Made by a program: the position numbers and the translations under genes
Notes under the pieces: model-generated
The model's database searches: none
What the model was told of the DNA's origin: nothing
The model's input: only the letters and a program-made list of their open reading frames with translations
In this document: positions 13,816 through 14,727 of the stretch, piece after piece
Position numbering within the stretch: the first letter of the stretch is position 1
Layout: each line of letters opens with the position of its first letter
NCBI GenBank assembly: GCA_965603725.1
Contig: CBFDEC010000059.1
Span: forward strand, 1 to 14,727
Source of the DNA: JAGGSN01 sp965603725
GTDB taxonomy: Bacteria > Zixibacteria > MSB-5A5 > UBA10806 > 4484-95
Length of the DNA stretch: 14,727 nucleotides
Reading direction: 5' to 3'

Positions 13816-14010
13816 CGACAGGTCCCCGCAGGCTGTGCCAAAAGCAGCATTGGTGTTTTGGGAACTATGATTCACCGTAGGTCCTTGATGGCCAAAAAAT
13901 ATATTTTTTTAATTTGATAATGTATTTAGGCTTACAAGCTGCGGGAATCGCAGTTCCCGCAGCACCAAATAGGAAAAAGGAGTTTTGGCACAGCCTGCCC
14001 GTACCTGACG
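13816..14010. mobile_element. Foldback, MITE-like non-coding element
   Basis: A perfect 16-bp inverted repeat, GCAGGCTGTGCCAAAA (13828-13843) and its complement at 13983-13998, flanks the element. The similarity continues outward, with mismatches, to 13816 and 14010. Inside lies a 10-bp hairpin GCTGCGGGAA (13938-13947) / TTCCCGCAGC (13954-13963). The other arm (13849-13880) is a decayed inverted copy of that hairpin, matching about 20 of its first 27 bases. The centre is a 16-base AT palindrome, AAAAAATATATTTTTT (13894-13909). There is no ORF. The design fits a miniature inverted-repeat element or a dispersed structured repeat; no target-site duplication is obvious. Confidence 0.5.
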
Positions 14011-14017
14011 CCAACTT

Positions 14018-14058
14018 CGGTCGAGTGCGGCCATACAGCTTGTAGAGAGACTCGACCG
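14018..14058. repeat. 9-bp inverted repeat between the foldback element and moeA
   Basis: CGGTCGAGT (14018-14026) pairs perfectly with ACTCGACCG (14050-14058) across a 23-base loop. It lies about 34 bases beyond the moeA stop on the minus strand, where a terminator could be, but no T-run follows. It may be part of the adjacent foldback element or a separate dispersed repeat. Confidence 0.45.
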
Positions 14059-14091
14059 CACCATTTAATCGGAAATCGCATTAATTGTTAA

Positions 14092-14727
14092 TTAGATTAT
14101 CCATTCAACATTGACTCTGGCGTTTTTGCCAATCGTCCGAACGCCTCCCTCGACCATTATAAGCCCGTTGATTCCGCATATAGATGATAGCCTGCCGGAC
14201 ATCTGACGCACTGCCGGAACAGCCGCTATGCCGTTTGCGGTTTCCTCCAGCCGGGCGCCGACGAAGTAAAAGCGATCGTCCTCCACGGTTATATCATCTG
14301 TTAAAATCGCCGATGCGCTTCGCGGTTTAGATTCAACGCCTGTCAAACGGGATATAATTCGCCTGACATATAAATGATAACTGACCACAACGCTGACCGG
14401 GTTGCCCGGCAAACCTACAAACCAGCGACCGTCAAAAGCGGCTACAAAAATCGGTTTGCCCGGCTTTACCGCCGCCTTATGAAACAACACATTACCGCCA
14501 AGTTTCCTGACCGCTTCCGGAATAAGATCAAAGTCTCCCATGGAAACGCCGCCGGTAGATATAACCAGGTCATGGTCTTCAAGACATTCCCTGATTGTCT
14601 CACGGAGAACGTCAAGATCGTCGGGTGACAATCGTCTCTGTCCAGAAAACCGACAGCGATCATAGGCCAGCATGGCATGCAAAACCGTATCGTTCGAGCC
14701 GTAAATCTGCCCGGGCTTTAATTTTTT
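14092..14727 (-). CDS. moeA: Molybdopterin molybdenumtransferase MoeA, C-terminal half (runs off the window)
   Basis: The frame is open to the window end, so 211 residues of an expected 400 or so are visible and the N-terminus is outside. MoeA inserts molybdenum into adenylylated molybdopterin in the last step of molybdenum cofactor synthesis. The first visible residues (LKPGQIYGSNDTVLHAML) match the entry to the MoCF/MogA-like domain. Its active-site motifs follow: VISTGGVSMGDFD, KAAVKPGKPIF and VGLPGNPVSVVVSY. The last 70 residues or so are the small beta-barrel domain IV, ending EWII. The TTG at 14682 is not the true start, because conserved sequence continues upstream of it. No other cofactor gene is in view. 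Confidence 0.93.
   Translation of the reverse strand, partial: KKLKPGQIYGSNDTVLHAMLAYDRCRFSGQRRLSPDDLDVLRETIRECLEDHDLVISTGGVSMGDFDLIPEAVRKLGGNVLFHKAAVKPGKPIFVAAFDGRWFVGLPGNPVSVVVSYHLYVRRIISRLTGVESKPRSASAILTDDITVEDDRFYFVGARLEETANGIAAVPAVRQMSGRLSSICGINGLIMVEGGVRTIGKNARVNVEWII

Noticed and set aside
14466..14682. TTG at 14682 as the start of a short MoeA-like protein
   Set aside because: MoeA-like sequence continues in frame upstream to the window edge, so the gene is simply cut by the window.

Overview
The window looks like part of the chromosome of an uncultured, Gram-negative-type bacterium of the FCB group, perhaps Zixibacteria or a neighbouring candidate phylum. This is an inference from three things. 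Two secreted proteins share a C-terminal YPNPFN...MSLLK domain of the T9SS/FlgD-like kind. Fibronectin type III domains carry the W-T-A-P-G-D-D motif common in those genomes. The regulatory cluster rpoN-hpf-hprK is present in a genome of moderate GC with long AT-rich intergenic stretches. No rRNA, tRNA, CRISPR array or transposase gene was found.

Layout. (1) 1-1142: a membrane-anchored pentapeptide-repeat gene whose 3' end is replaced by two perfect tandem copies of a 123-bp hairpin-rich unit, followed by a second folded repeat. (2) 1401-4809: rpoN (sigma-54), hpf (ribosome hibernation) and hprK (HPr kinase/phosphorylase), then two tiny overlapping ORFs. The rpoN-hpf spacer (about 450 bp) and the stretch after hprK (about 500 bp) hold palindromes and hairpins but no convincing larger gene. 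(3) 5272-6118: a two-gene cassette of an XRE repressor and a four-helix membrane protein, closed by a strong bidirectional terminator. (4) 6158-9532, minus strand: a PD40-propeller lipoprotein followed by a secreted subtilisin-like protease, probably one transcript. (5) 9735-10631, minus strand: a solitary DUF58 protein. (6) 10764-12047: an array of alternating half-sites, a promoter and a pseudoknot-like leader in front of a secreted two-FN3 protein. (7) 12085-13731, minus strand: an eight-repeat propeller-like secreted protein ending in an IPTL-CTERM sorting tail, with a good promoter. (8) 13816-14058: a foldback, MITE-like element and a further inverted repeat. (9) 14092 to the window end, minus strand: the C-terminal half of moeA.

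How the parts fit. rpoN, hpf and hprK form the widely conserved nitrogen/PTS-related regulatory cluster, but no PTS phosphocarrier gene is visible. Much of the rest encodes exported proteins aimed at two different sorting routes (T9SS-like and IPTL-CTERM/exosortase). Three genes (rpoN, the XRE gene and the DUF58 gene) have a -10 box almost touching the start codon and no Shine-Dalgarno at usable distance, which suggests leaderless or near-leaderless messages. Others (hpf, protease, lipoprotein, FN3 protein, IPTL protein) have strong Shine-Dalgarno sites. The least explained parts are non-coding: the 123-bp tandem unit, the 195-bp foldback element, the 10764-10818 half-site array and the pseudoknot candidate at 10914-10950. 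I did not find a complete new multi-gene system.
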